Below are positions 53,801 through 64,000 of a stretch of 64,000 nt of DNA, in pieces. Under the pieces are notes generated by a model, which worked only from the letters and a program-made list of their open reading frames with translations, made no database searches and was not told the origin of the DNA. A program made the position numbers and the translations under genes. The stretch covers positions 1,069,284 to 1,133,283 of the forward strand of contig JAESIW010000129.1 in the NCBI GenBank assembly GCA_016802295.1. The letters are read 5' to 3'. Numbering within the stretch: position 1 is the first letter of the stretch; each line of letters begins with the position of its first letter. Origin of the DNA: Brachionus rotundiformis. Taxonomy: Eukaryota > Rotifera > Eurotatoria > Ploima > Brachionidae.

Positions 53801-56800
53801 GACACTTTAAGCCTTAGTGATGCAGAAGGTAGATTCTTCCTTCAATTTTTAACCACCTAAAAAAATTGTCGATCTTGGAATTATTTTATGTTGATAAATT
53901 AATAATAATAATAGATAATTTTCTACGATCAACTTAGTTTAACTAAATTAACAAATCAGAACAACTAACATAGTTCTACTATAGGAGACTTTTAACTTTT
54001 TTAGTTCATTTTTACCGACGTATTTGATTTATATAATCTATGTCTACCGACATTGTTAAGTATTTTTTTGAATTGGTTGATTGAACTCGCTGTGACAAAT
54101 GATGTAGGTAACACAATTCATTTATTTACTATTCTGTCTGATAGGAAGTTTCTCATTGCTTAACATTTTGTTAGTTGTAAGCAAATTCGATGCTTAGCTC
54201 TACTAACTCCTCCACTTGGACCTTCACAATTCACTGAAGCACTAAACGCTTTATCATAATACCAATTGACATGATTGAATTTGTTTTGAATTTTATAAAA
54301 TTGTATCAGATCACCACGCTGACACCTTTTAAGAGTTTCTAATCCCAGATTAGCTAGGTTTGACTCAAAGTTCAAATTTCTAATTTGTGCAACAAATTTC
54401 GTTGCCCGTTTTTGTACTTGTTCTAGTCTAAATATATACTTTTTTAATTAGCTATATCAGACAGGCACACAGTTTTCTAGATGCGGTCTAACGTATGTTT
54501 TGTAAGTGAAGAGTTGCAAAAAATGATTGAGCATCCCAATACACAAAAGTTTTCTTGAGCGTTCCTAGCATGCTGTTGGCTTTATTTACACAGCTATCAA
54601 TTTGACTATTCCACTTGAGTTTTATGTTCACCATTACACCAAGGTCGCGCTCAGTAGTGGTCTCAGCTAATTTGATTCTGATATCATTCGCATCTAGAGT
54701 TGATATTCCTTGTCTTTGAGTTGCCGATATACATAACTTCACAATTGGTTATTATTTTATTATCAATAATAATTTTTCCAATAAAATATATTAAGGCTTC
54801 ATTAAGTGAACAAGTTCGGAATTTTGGATCTTGCCTCTTATTTCACAAAAGGAGTCATATAATATGTGACCAAATGACTAATGTCGGATAGGTAATCAGG
54901 CATTTTTTTTCCTGATCACATATACTCTGGTCACCTTTTCTCTTAAAATAAAAAATAGAAATTCGAGATATCGATTTCAGTTTTTTTTATGTGACAAAAA
55001 TATTCAATGTAAATCATTTAAATTTAGTTAATAAAAGTATTATTTATTCATTTTTAAATTTTGTAGTTTTAAAGCATTAATTTACCACAATCTGCACAAG
55101 TTCTTGTGTTTGAACAAAGCTTTCTTAACCATAAACTTAGTTTCCGCTGGCATTTCAATTGCTTGCTTAGTGTACTTAGATAGCTCTGTCTTAATAGTAT
55201 TTTTATTCATATAACCAAAATCTGAACACACATCTTCACCAAGACTGTCATCATCACTTTAGTCCTTTCAAGTTATCGTTTCGGTGCTGGCCAAAGTATT
55301 ATCGTTACTTTCACCATTCATACCTATCACTTGCTCTTCGGACTTGTCTGAATCGTCGCAACTAACCTGATCATACTTATCTTCCTTTTCAAAATCTCCA
55401 ACATCTCTTTTCTTTTCTTCAATAGTACCAATTTCTGATCCATTTTCTGACCTGAATTCTGAACCTTTAAAAGAATCGAATAAGTGACCATTTTTTTAAA
55501 ATTTGTATCATCAAATAGACCCCTGGTGACATGTATTAAATGACGTCACCATGTTTTTAAAAACCATATTTTTTTAAATTTATTTACAGATAAAATATAT
55601 TAAGAATCGATTAGTAAAATGTTAGTTACAGATCAGGAAAAAATTTTTTAATTTTAAAATTGAATTATATGATCAAAAATTATTCTAAGTTCATATATAG
55701 TTAATTATTAGTAAAGTAAACCATATTACTAGAGTTAACCATAGATACATATGTCACATGTTTGAATTTCCTTATTGGAAAAATGGGAAAGCTTATGGGA
55801 ATGCTTAGGTTGTTTTGGGAGCTTTTCTAGCTTCCTAAGTTTTTGACCAGGACAACTAAATTAAAAACCCCAATAATACCTCAAAAAGTTGTAAAGACTT
55901 GAGTAAAAATCAAAAGCAATCATCATTGGCGTCATAAGCAGCCAATTTTAGCATAAAAAAATTTACCATAACCAGGTATTGTGCATACCTGTCATCTTTT
56001 AGATTTTATTTTAAATTGAGGTATGAATTGACTATGAAAAATATGGTTCTTAAATTCAAAATTAAGTACAAATTTTTAATTAAATATTCAATTAACGCAG
56101 AGTAAAAATATACATTTTTTTCGATTTAAATAAGCTTTTTTTCCTTAATTTTCCGTTAAAATTTCAAAGGTTTAAGTTAAGATAACTGAATCCAATTTGA
56201 TTACAAAAAGTAAAAGATAATAAATTTTTTTTTAATAATAAAACTTTTTTCTTTAAAAAATTATCATTAATTTCCATTAAATTCTGATTAATCACCTATG
56301 TTAGCCAAGACTCGACTGCCGAATCTTAAACTAATGAATAAAAAATAAAACTAAAGTTATCCATTTATGAAACAATCAAAGTATTTTTTAAATCAAGAAA
56401 GCTCCTAATTAGATCGATTTGTGTTTCATTTAATTGGCTTACCAATTCAATGGTCTACTATGGCATAAGTTTTAACACATCTGATTTGGTCGGAAACCCT
56501 TACATGAATTTTGGCTTGTCTGCACTGGTTGAGTTAATAGCCGTGCTGGTTTCCCATGCAGCACTGGAACGCTTCGGCCGCAAGATACCCTATGCCATTA
56601 ACATGACAATTACAGGTATTTCTCTAATTTCGGTGATGTTTATTCCACCGGACTTAGGCTCATTGGTCACAGTCTGTGCCTTGATTGGAAAGTTTTCCAT
56701 TTCGTTCACCTTCAACGCTATTTACATCATCACAGCAGAGAGTTATCCAACAATTATTAGAAATTCTGTAATTTCAGTATGTGAATCTTTTTCAGGATTA

Positions 56801-57021
56801 GGGGCAGTGATTGCGCCATATATTCAATTATTAGTAAATATGGTAATATTAAATGACCTTTTTAGTTAATTTTTTTTAAGGGTCAAATGTATTGGTTACC
56901 TATAACTTACATAATATATGGTATTTTATCAGCCATTTCTGGCGTGTCGTTTATTCTAATTTTCCCAGAGACTAAATCAATAAAAATTCCTGACACAATC
57001 GAAGAGCTCATTAACAATTAA
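50834..57021 (+). CDS. SLC22-family organic ion transporter (major facilitator superfamily)
   Basis: Seven exons: 50834-51220, 51326-51426, 52114-52292, 53135-53303, 53354-53573, 56402-56842, 56881-57021. Phases (0, 2, 1, 2, 0, 0) fit, and the sum of 1638 bases gives 545 aa, the normal SLC22 length. It would move organic cations, anions or carnitine-type substrates across the plasma membrane. Family marks: TM1 after GHFGPYQFLIFALAG; a large extracellular loop with cysteines and N-glycosylation sites (NNTDNFTNNQCHEWVFSK); VTEWGLVC at the loop's end; the MFS signature GIFADRYGRQRT between TM2 and TM3; LMPESPRWLMTQERF after TM6; VYYGISFN in TM7; and ERFGRKIPYAINM before TM9. The C-terminus is FPETKSIKIPDTIEEL. 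Intron 5 (2.8 kb) holds a LINE and a coding-like remnant. The loop before TM7 is a little short, so a missed small exon in intron 5 is possible. Confidence 0.93.
54060..54745 (-). mobile_element. LINE fragment in SLC22 intron 5 (antisense)
   Basis: Minus-strand frames read ETTTERDLGVMVNIKLKWNS followed by QIDSCVNKANSMLGTLKKTF (54742-54488), then RCQRGDLIQFYKIQNKFNHV with NWYYD (54375-54160) and RNFLSDRIVNKW (about 54150-54110). This is the thumb and C-terminal part of a CR1/Jockey-like reverse transcriptase, with at least one frameshift. Catalytic core absent. Confidence 0.8.
55070..55480 (-). pseudogene. Acidic coding-like remnant in SLC22 intron 5 (antisense)
   Basis: The minus strand reads SFKGSEFRSENGSEIGTIEE ... 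SCDDSDKSEEQVIGMNGESN, then a stop and frame change, then SDDDSLGEDVCSDFGYMNKN ... AETKFMVKKALFKHKNLCRL, stop at about 55085. Long, GC-richer and codon-like, but broken once. No family recognised. It may be a nested pseudogene or the end of a transposon ORF. Confidence 0.35.
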
Positions 57022-57542
57022 TTCTTTAAATAAATTTCTTTAAAATTATTTTTAATTTCTACTTTTAATATTTTTTTTTAATTTAACGAGTGATCAATAA
57101 TAAGTGACCTTTTATGTTGAGTGAAAAAATATGCTCCAGTCATAAAAATTTATATACTTGTATCTTAAACACCATTTTTTAAACAAGAAAGGTGCTAAGA
57201 GTACCTTTCTTTAAAATTTCAGTAAAGCACCAAATTAAGAAAATAAAATTTAAAAAGAATTTAAAATAAATATGGCGTGTATTTAGCTTTCTAATAAAAT
57301 ATTATTCGCCTGACAAATTTTTTCTGGCTAAATTAATTGATGTTCTTACAAATTTATTATTATATGACAAACAAAATAAATAATTGACAATAAAACTTAT
57401 TAAAGGTTTAATTAGAACAAATGAACACTATTCAAATAAAATAAGACAAGTTAAAATTCAAACTGATAAATAAATAAATTTCTTATGACTATTTTAATAA
57501 TTTAAATACAAAATAATTGATCTGTGATTCAAAATTCAGCAG

Positions 57543-57810
57543 TTAGATCCTGAATCTAAAATATGTTACTCCCCCCAACATAATGCATTACGAGACCTTT
57601 GATAAGCTTAATTTATTAACAGTTTTGAATCGACTATTTGAGTTGAGTGAGAGATATGTTAGGGCAAGACTGAGTCATTCTATTCCATTGGTTGTCAGAC
57701 TTGGAGGAATATGTTCAAGTGACTACCTAAAAAATTTCATATCTCACTTTAACACTAGATACCGACCGATTAATCACAAAAATTTCAAATTAAAATATCA
57801 AAAGAAATAG
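57543..57810 (+). mobile_element. LINE ORF2 C-terminal fragment
   Basis: The frame from 57583 reads LNLLTVLNRLFELSERYVRA, then RLSHSIPLVVRL, resembling the end of I/Nimb-type LINE ORF2 proteins (NRLxxLSxRYxxxxxxxxxPLV). No catalytic part. It lies 560 bp after SLC22. Confidence 0.5.
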
Positions 57811-60800
57811 GACAAATTTTTTTTAAAAAATATGACTAAAAAATTTAAGTATTACAAGTTGATTTTAAGTTTCCTTGAGTAATTTTTGATAACTTTATTT
57901 CTTTGAGATAATATTCAAGTTTAATTTTTATAAAAAGGGGTTTTAAAAACCCCTCCGGCTTTCTAGTGTTAATAAAACGCATGAAAATCAAACGATATCT
58001 AAAACGAACACCAACGAACTTTAACATCAAAAACAACACAACAATTTTCTTTCATTAATTTTAGTTGCTTATTTTTTAATAAATTTATACATGATAACAT
58101 TTAATTCTGTAATAAAACAAAATTAATGTTTATTTATATGTTTAAGGTTTCATTATAAAAAAAATAATAAGATAGTTTTTTATTTAAAGTTAGGGATTTA
58201 ATAAAAAAAGGAATAAAATATTAAATTTTAATCCGTAACTGCGAAGAGTCATTTTTCTAATGGCCCCAGTAAATCTTTTAAATGCGATTAAATGCCAATC
58301 GCCCGGGTTTAATTTAAAAGTGATTTTCCTTTAAATAGTTCTCAATGCTTAAAAAGCTATATATATATTTATTCATTCAAATGTAAATAAGTAGATCTGT
58401 AAACGTAAAATTTAATCGAAAAATTTCGTTTTTATAATGCTTGAATTTTAAAAAGTATTTTGAATATTTTCATAACTGATGAATAATTTGATATATTCTC
58501 AAATCTCGACAAACTCTAAATCCAATTCTCAGAAGCAACAAGCAATTAAAGCTTTGCCTATACTGAATTGAAAATTTATAGTAATTTATAGCGTTGAGCT
58601 TAGAATTTTTACTTAAATTGTTTTAAGATAGCGAGGTTAACAACATGATCTCGAGAATAGCTAAGAGAAAATTTTGCTCGAAAAATATTACGGAAACAAC
58701 GGAAATCATACTTAAACTTTATTCGAAAGTTAAAATATTACCACAAGGAAGCATACGAAGAATTTAAATGCAGGAAAGCACAAAGAAAAAATTTGTATCG
58801 CCTACTAAAAATGTTTGAACGGATCGACGATGGAACGACAATTTATTTTATAAACAAAAATTATGAAATTATAAAAAATGTAAGAATATTTTTCCAACGA
58901 CTGGAAAAGATTTTAAAAGAGAGATTGAAAACATTTTTAAGATTTAGGTATTCGTGAAAAGTTATTCAGATTTAACTGATAATTGTTCAAATATGGTTAA
59001 AATAGGCAGGCTTTTGAATCTCTAAAGTCGTAATACATCAAAATGTTAATATTGTTGTAAATGATTTATTTTTGATCTCAGGATTGATTCATATGAAATG
59101 CTTTGCACATTCTCTCCAATTTGTAAATAAAAGCCTTATTAAGATCAACAATGTAGAAAAAATAATCAAAAAAAGCAGGCACCTTTTGCTTCTTCATCTC
59201 AAACTTTTTTGGTAAAACAATTAATAGCATTTTTAATATTTTCAACCGATACCTATGTTTTACTACATATTAATTCTGATCCATTTAGGTTAAAAAAAAG
59301 TGTTTTTCTTAGCTTTCTTTAAGTATTAAATTGTCACATTCTTTTTTTTAAATAAAAATATACACCAGAACATAGAAAATTTAATTTTCTTTCAGAATAT
59401 TTATTTATTTGATTTAAGAAAAAAACTGATTAAATACATTGAATTACTGGGTGTAAAGGGTAAAAAGCTAATTTGTTTTAGATCCTTGGATACAAATTCT
59501 TTATTTTATTTTTTAAGTGAACAAAAAAAAATGAAATTTAGGGTTTCAATGGACGTAGTTGACGAATTTTAAGTCAAAAATTAGAAATTCAGATAGCACT
59601 TATGTTTTGAATTTCTGAAACTTAACTAACCATTTAATTCAGTATTTAATGATTTTAAACAAGTCTCGGATTTCTTAATTCTTAACGCTTAATAAAATTT
59701 TTTACATCACTTCTATCTAGAATATAAATCAGTATACATATGTATTTCAGTCTAACTTACATATTTTTTACAGTAATTTATTATAACAATATGGAAATCA
59801 TGTTTTTAATTATTTTATCTAAAAATATTTAAACTTAATTAAAACTATAAGTCAGACTTCAGATTCAAGCTTTTAATATTTACTTTAAAGATGGTCTATC
59901 AAAAGATAAATACATACAATTTGTTTTGAACAAAACCATAATTTGGTTTTGTACTATTTGGATTTTGATATGGATATGGATAAACCAGACAGAGTAAATA
60001 TCTGATTCGAGTTTCAATGGAATCACGAAATTACAATTAACTCGAAAAGTACCAACGAGAGTTACCAAAGAGTAATCTAAGACCAGGTTAAGAAAAGATG
60101 GTAAATAATTATTTTTATTTTTTCATCAACAACTCTGTTTGTAAAATAATTAATTTCTGATTAAGTGTGTGATTAAGTTTTTGTAATTAATTTGACTATT
60201 TTCTTAGACTAAAAATTTTCAATCTTGATAGTTAGTCTCACGATATTTCAGTAGATCCTCCACCTTGGTCAAAAATTATCAAAACTATCTCTATGGAAAA
60301 TATGCCAAACTCCCTGGGCGAGATTTGTCGTATTTACTCCTGATAAAATAATTTTTGATACAATATATTATACAATATTTTTCAGAAATTTTGAATAATT
60401 AAATTTTGATGGTAAATTAAAATCTGAGTTTCCAATTTTTGTTTTTGTTCACCATTTTAGAATGTCTAACCCAATAAAAAAGACATAAAGAAAAATTTTC
60501 TCAATAAAAGTGACTATATTTGGTACTTTTTGGAAAATAGAATTTAATTGTATTAAATAGTCTCAACAATTTTTAAATTTAAAAAATTATTAAATAAATA
60601 TTTATTGATAAAAATATTTTTTTTTCTAATATTTCTATTATAAATAAAGCATTTCTATCTTAAAATTTGTATCAATGCTACATACGGTGAACTAAATTTA
60701 CCAAGACTAATTTTAATTCTTGCTAAAATTAAGCAAATGCCAAAAAGTTTTGCATTCAAATTATCACTTGAGCAAAATAGCTTTAACATTGTGAAATACG

Positions 60801-60861
60801 CATTTTAAAAATAAAAATTTATTTTTTTTAACTTTTTAAAATTAGAAGATAAATTTTAAAA
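57811..60861. other. 3 kb intergenic, no gene seen
   Basis: AT-rich. A small perfect hairpin (aggggttttaaaaacccct) lies at about 57935-57953. A GC-richer patch at 58290-58320 and a stretch at 58640-58830 lack sustained open frames. The 62-codon minus-strand frame at 59880-60068 shows no family features. Confidence 0.4.
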
Positions 60862-62417
60862 ATGCCAAAGAACAAAAAGAAAAGTAATTTTTATCTTGCT
60901 GATTAGGGTTGTTAAATTGAGCAAAATTTTAAGCTAGACCAGCAAATGCCAAGCCGGCGCAGTCTGGCGACGACAGCTCTGAACTTAATGCGGACGAAAA
61001 TGCGTCCACAATTAGCAATGCATCGACAAACATGAGTTACCAAGATCTGGAGGGTAAATTTGGCTTAAGTTAAAATGGATAAGTGTAACAAGTTTTAAAG
61101 GTGAAGAAGGAAAAAAGACAGCTGAAGAGTTTTTTGAAAAAATAGACAATGTTCAAGCACAACTTGATTCGTGTCTTGACGGTCTTTTGGAAAAAGGGTG
61201 CCTTTACCATAAAAATAAAGATTGCTTTTTTTATTAAAATTTAATCTTTGTAAAGGTATAAAGAAAGAGAAGAGTCACTTAAAGTTTTAAAAAAGCTTTT
61301 TACTCACAAATACATTTTTGAATCAATTGTGAACAAGTAAAATAAAATAAATTAAATTAATAAAAAATTTGTTTAATTAATTTTTATTTCTTTTTCCAGA
61401 CGATTTACCATTAGTGAATCGTTGTTGAAAAGCTTAAAAAAAGGCAAATCAAATGAGCAAATATTGGCAGCTAATGTGCTTATGCTAACTTTGGTACAAT
61501 TAGGCACATCACCGACAGATACAAATGAAATTTTTGCTGATTCGAGACAAATATTGACAGAGCTTATAGATGATGAAAAAGTGGACGCTGAGGTGCGGGC
61601 AGAATGTGCCAAATGTCTAGCTTTGGCAGTCTTTTTGATAAACGAGAGTTCGACTGACACAATATCCATATTGGAAAAATTTGCTAATATTTTCTCAAAT
61701 TCGTTTGCCAAAGGTGATGGTACATTGAGAGTATTTAGTCCAAAGGTGTACGAGCTGCACGAAGCTGCATTGTCCTCTTGGTGCTTTTTGCTATGCACAA
61801 TGCCATTACATTATGTCAACAAGCTATCTCAAAAGTACGTGCCACATTTTCAAGATTTGCTCAGAAGTCCAGACAGTGATTTGAGAATTGTGGCTGGCGA
61901 GACCATTTCATTCTTGTTCGAACTGGCCCAGCTGGACTCGCACTCAAACTTGTCCTGCTTTGAAGACGAAAATCTGCTCGAATTACTCAGGAGCTTGGTG
62001 AGCGAGTCATCCAAGTTAAAGAGCAAAAAGGAGAAAAAACAGCAGCGCTCGTCATTTAGAGATATTTTGAGGACATTGGAAGATGGAGAGTTCGACACAC
62101 AAACAATCAAGTTCGGCACTGAGAGCCTACTGTTGGACAATTGGATCAAGAGGAAGGAATATGAGACATTTCGGGACTTGTTGGCCACAGGAATGAACAA
62201 ACACCTGGCAGAAAATGAATACCTGAGAGATTTGTTTGATCTGGGACCTCCGGTGCAGGGCAATGAACAGAACAGAAAGGCAGCCTTGTCTTTGTTGACC
62301 AGCAAGCAAAAAGCTCAAATCAATAAGGAACAATTTAAGACAAGGACTAAGTCTATGCTAAAAAAAAGAGAGACCAAGGATTATGCTCAAGTTCAGCACA
62401 TGGACGATGAAGATTGA
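60862..62417 (+). CDS. IFRD1: Interferon-related developmental regulator (IFRD/Tis7 family)
   Basis: Five exons: 60862-60883, 60934-61053, 61101-61197, 61256-61336, 61400-62417. Phases (1, 1, 2, 2) fit, and the sum of 1338 bases gives 445 aa; human IFRD1 is about 451. IFRD proteins are armadillo-like helical repeat proteins that act as transcriptional co-regulators, with reported links to ribosomes. Visible: a basic start (MPKNKKK), an acidic Ser-rich stretch (exon 2), then the conserved helical core. It begins LLEKGYKEREESLKVLKKLF and continues RFTISESLLKSLKKGKSNEQ, AANVLMLTLVQLG, and a middle block ending PLHYVNKLSQKYVPHFQDLL. The conserved C-terminal region RSSFRDILRTLEDGEFDTQT is followed by NEYLRDLFDLGPP and a basic tail. 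A large part of the protein sits on the last exon. Whether it is IFRD1 or IFRD2 cannot be told, as the split is vertebrate. Confidence 0.92.
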
Positions 62418-62939
62418 CCAAATGTTTGGCTCACATCCGCTATACTGAATTTCTGGTTTTGAAAATCTCTTTTTTTGAATGCTATTTGATTGATTATCTT
62501 CTTTTTTTTGTTTAATAAGAACACAATTTTTGTTGAATTTCGTTTTTTAATAAATTTTATTTTAGAGAATTTGGTCTTTTAATATTTATCTAACTCAAAT
62601 AGATTATAAGAATAGATGCTCTCGGTATAGTAATCAGAACAAAAATTTTGATAAATCAAAGCTTACTAAAATAAATTTATTTAAAAAAATACTGCAACAT
62701 ACTTTGTTGCATCTTTTTTACCTAAGATAATTCTTCTGATGTAGATGAAAGACAAATATTAAAACATCAATAGGACTTAAATTGACTATTGAATTGACAT
62801 AAGACTAAGTTACTTCAATTTATAGTGAAGTTCTTTATGCTAGAATAAAAATGAATTTAAAATAAAAACTAGGAAGTAAAACGTAAACATTCTAAATCAA
62901 ATATATATTTATTATTTATTATTAAGTCCCGGGCACGAC
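62418..62939. other. Downstream region of IFRD
   Basis: AT-rich; AATAAA at about 62549 is a likely poly(A) signal for IFRD. Nothing else recognised. Confidence 0.45.
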
Positions 62940-63600
62940 CTAATCTGCAATGAATTTTTTATATATGGATCATCAACAAATCTACTTATTCTGCTTGAAT
63001 GGTTCTTTAATTATTCCATTAAAATTGGTTATCTCCCAAAGAATTTCAATATTTCCTTATTAAAACCTATTCCAAAAAAGGGATTTTCTAATGATCCTTC
63101 AGATTGGAGACCTATCACAGTGTCAACATGTTTAGCAAACATTCTTGAGTCACTTATTTTGGCCAAGACGAATGTTTTTGATAACATTCATAGCAATCAA
63201 TTTGGATACAAAAAAAAGAGCTCATGTAAACATTGCAATTATGTAAAAACGTATTTGAATTCTTAAGGAAAGATTACAAGATATTTGATAGAGAGAATAC
63301 TTTTTTTATTAAACAGTTATCAAAAGGAGAAGAGCTGACTCATAAATTGCACTGAATATGAATTAGCACTCAGTGTTATTTTGATTGAATGGTGCCTTGA
63401 ATGTAACAACTATGGACTAACCGACTCGATAAAATACTATTTTTATTTAATAGAATATTGTATGTTGAATAATCTTAATCATTTATTTGTATATAAAAAA
63501 CTGAATCTTTTACTTAATTGTAATATGGATATTTAATTTTCTATTAATCTTAACTTCAATTTGTCCATGGGACTTAAACTTTAATTAAATAAATAAATAA
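62940..63600 (+). mobile_element. LINE fragment, internally deleted
   Basis: From about 62995 the plus strand reads EWFFNYSIKIGYLPKNFNIS, LLKPIPKKGFSNDPSDWRPI, TVSTCLANILESLILAKTNV and SNQFGYKKKSSC, the N-terminal palm/finger part of a non-LTR reverse transcriptase (PIxKxGxxxDxxDWRPI, NQFGYK). After about 63260 the catalytic core is missing and a different late block (YLIEYCMLNNLNHLF) leads to a 3' end and an (AAAT)n tail at 63580-63605. Inactive. Confidence 0.8.
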
Positions 63601-63832
63601 ATAAATTATTAATTAAATGTTGCGATAACCATTGTAAACCGGTGATTGATTACGTATCATTAATAAATGTTGATCAATATTTATGTAATCCATAAATAAA
63701 TATAGATAGTAATTACACTATGGATAATTGGTAATGTACCGTAACATATTTTATTTTAGTAAGTTTTGATTTATCAAGATAGGAAAAATTTTTGTTCTGT
63801 TTGTTTTTGAAATTCACAATACTGTAACACCC

Positions 63833-64000
63833 CCTCCAGCGGACCCCGGTCTTCTGGGACCTTGCTGGGTATATATATAATTGTTTTTTATATTTTTGAA
63901 AAATAAAAGAGAGTTAGAGAAGAAAGTTTTATTTTGTTTTGTTTTTTCCCTCTCTCTCTTTTTATTTAGTAGCGCACGCTATTAAATTGGTGGCAGCGGT
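63833..64000 (+). mobile_element. Probable left LTR and primer-binding site of a Ty3-type retrotransposon (runs off the window)
   Basis: Begins tgtaacaccccctccagcgg, has a TATA-like run (tatatataatt, about 63871-63881) and an AATAAA-type signal (about 63901), then TC-rich DNA, and ends near 63987 directly before tggtggcagcggt. A TGG start after the LTR is what a tRNA 3'-CCA primer-binding site looks like. The LTR would be about 155 bp, short but within the range of Ty3/mag elements. No second LTR copy is in this window. Confidence 0.5.

Noticed and set aside
57935..57953. Perfect hairpin as a rho-independent-type terminator
   Set aside because: The window is eukaryotic nuclear DNA; a single short hairpin without a gene end nearby has no such meaning.
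1..64000. CRISPR array, bacterial operon or plasmid features
   Set aside because: Direct repeats are transposon-derived, genes have spliceosomal introns, and no Shine-Dalgarno or operon layout is present.

Overview
This is a eukaryotic, animal-type nuclear window. The background is very AT-rich. Exons are visibly richer in GC, introns have GT..AG borders, and the host genes are dispersed. The recognisable genes (RNA polymerase III subunit RPC6, TEX9, DHX37, an SLC22 transporter, IFRD, a GT92 glycosyltransferase, a peritrophin-type chitin-binding protein and a rhodopsin-like GPCR), the base composition, the short introns and the mix of LINE, Ty3, Tc1 and piggyBac debris fit a small invertebrate. 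A monogonont rotifer such as Brachionus would match, but that is inference and no marker here proves it.

Layout. 1-7.1 kb: foldback (MITE-like) repeats, a 3' terminal exon of an unknown gene, a complete four-exon unknown gene (3214-6639, 339 aa) whose 2.3 kb first intron is full of repeats, and a small secreted protein on the minus strand. 9.7-12.0 kb: POLR3F and TEX9 head-to-tail, both intronless in their coding parts, with stop and start only 113 bp apart. 12.6-23.2 kb: an island of virus- or transposon-like material. It holds two decayed minus-strand genes (one resembling DUF3987 primase/helicase-associated proteins), a 3.84 kb element with about 117-bp terminal inverted repeats that encloses spectrin-repeat fragments joined to Ty3/gypsy pol fragments, and two tandem decayed Rep-like genes with superfamily 3 helicase motifs. 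24-27 kb: a dispersed repeat, a small secreted protein and a LINE. 28.1-35.4 kb: a complete five-exon DHX37 with a decayed antisense gene in intron 1. 36-41.5 kb: LINE and Tc1 fragments, a short TTAA-flanked piggyBac-type element with perfect 13-bp ends, and a GPCR. 42-47 kb: chitin-binding protein and GT92 glycosyltransferase. 48-50.4 kb: foldbacks and a LINE. 50.8-57.0 kb: a complete seven-exon SLC22 transporter with a LINE and a coding-like remnant in its large intron. 60.9-62.4 kb: a five-exon IFRD gene. 62.9-64 kb: a LINE fragment and what looks like the left LTR plus primer-binding site of a retrotransposon that runs off the window.

Four multi-exon models (unknown gene, DHX37, SLC22, IFRD) were built by hand from splice sites. 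In each, all exon phases agree and the total length is a multiple of three, which is good internal support. The host genes do not form a pathway: RPC6 acts in Pol III transcription and DHX37 in ribosome assembly, while the others act at membranes, in the Golgi or outside the cell. No tRNA, rRNA or CRISPR array was recognised by eye.
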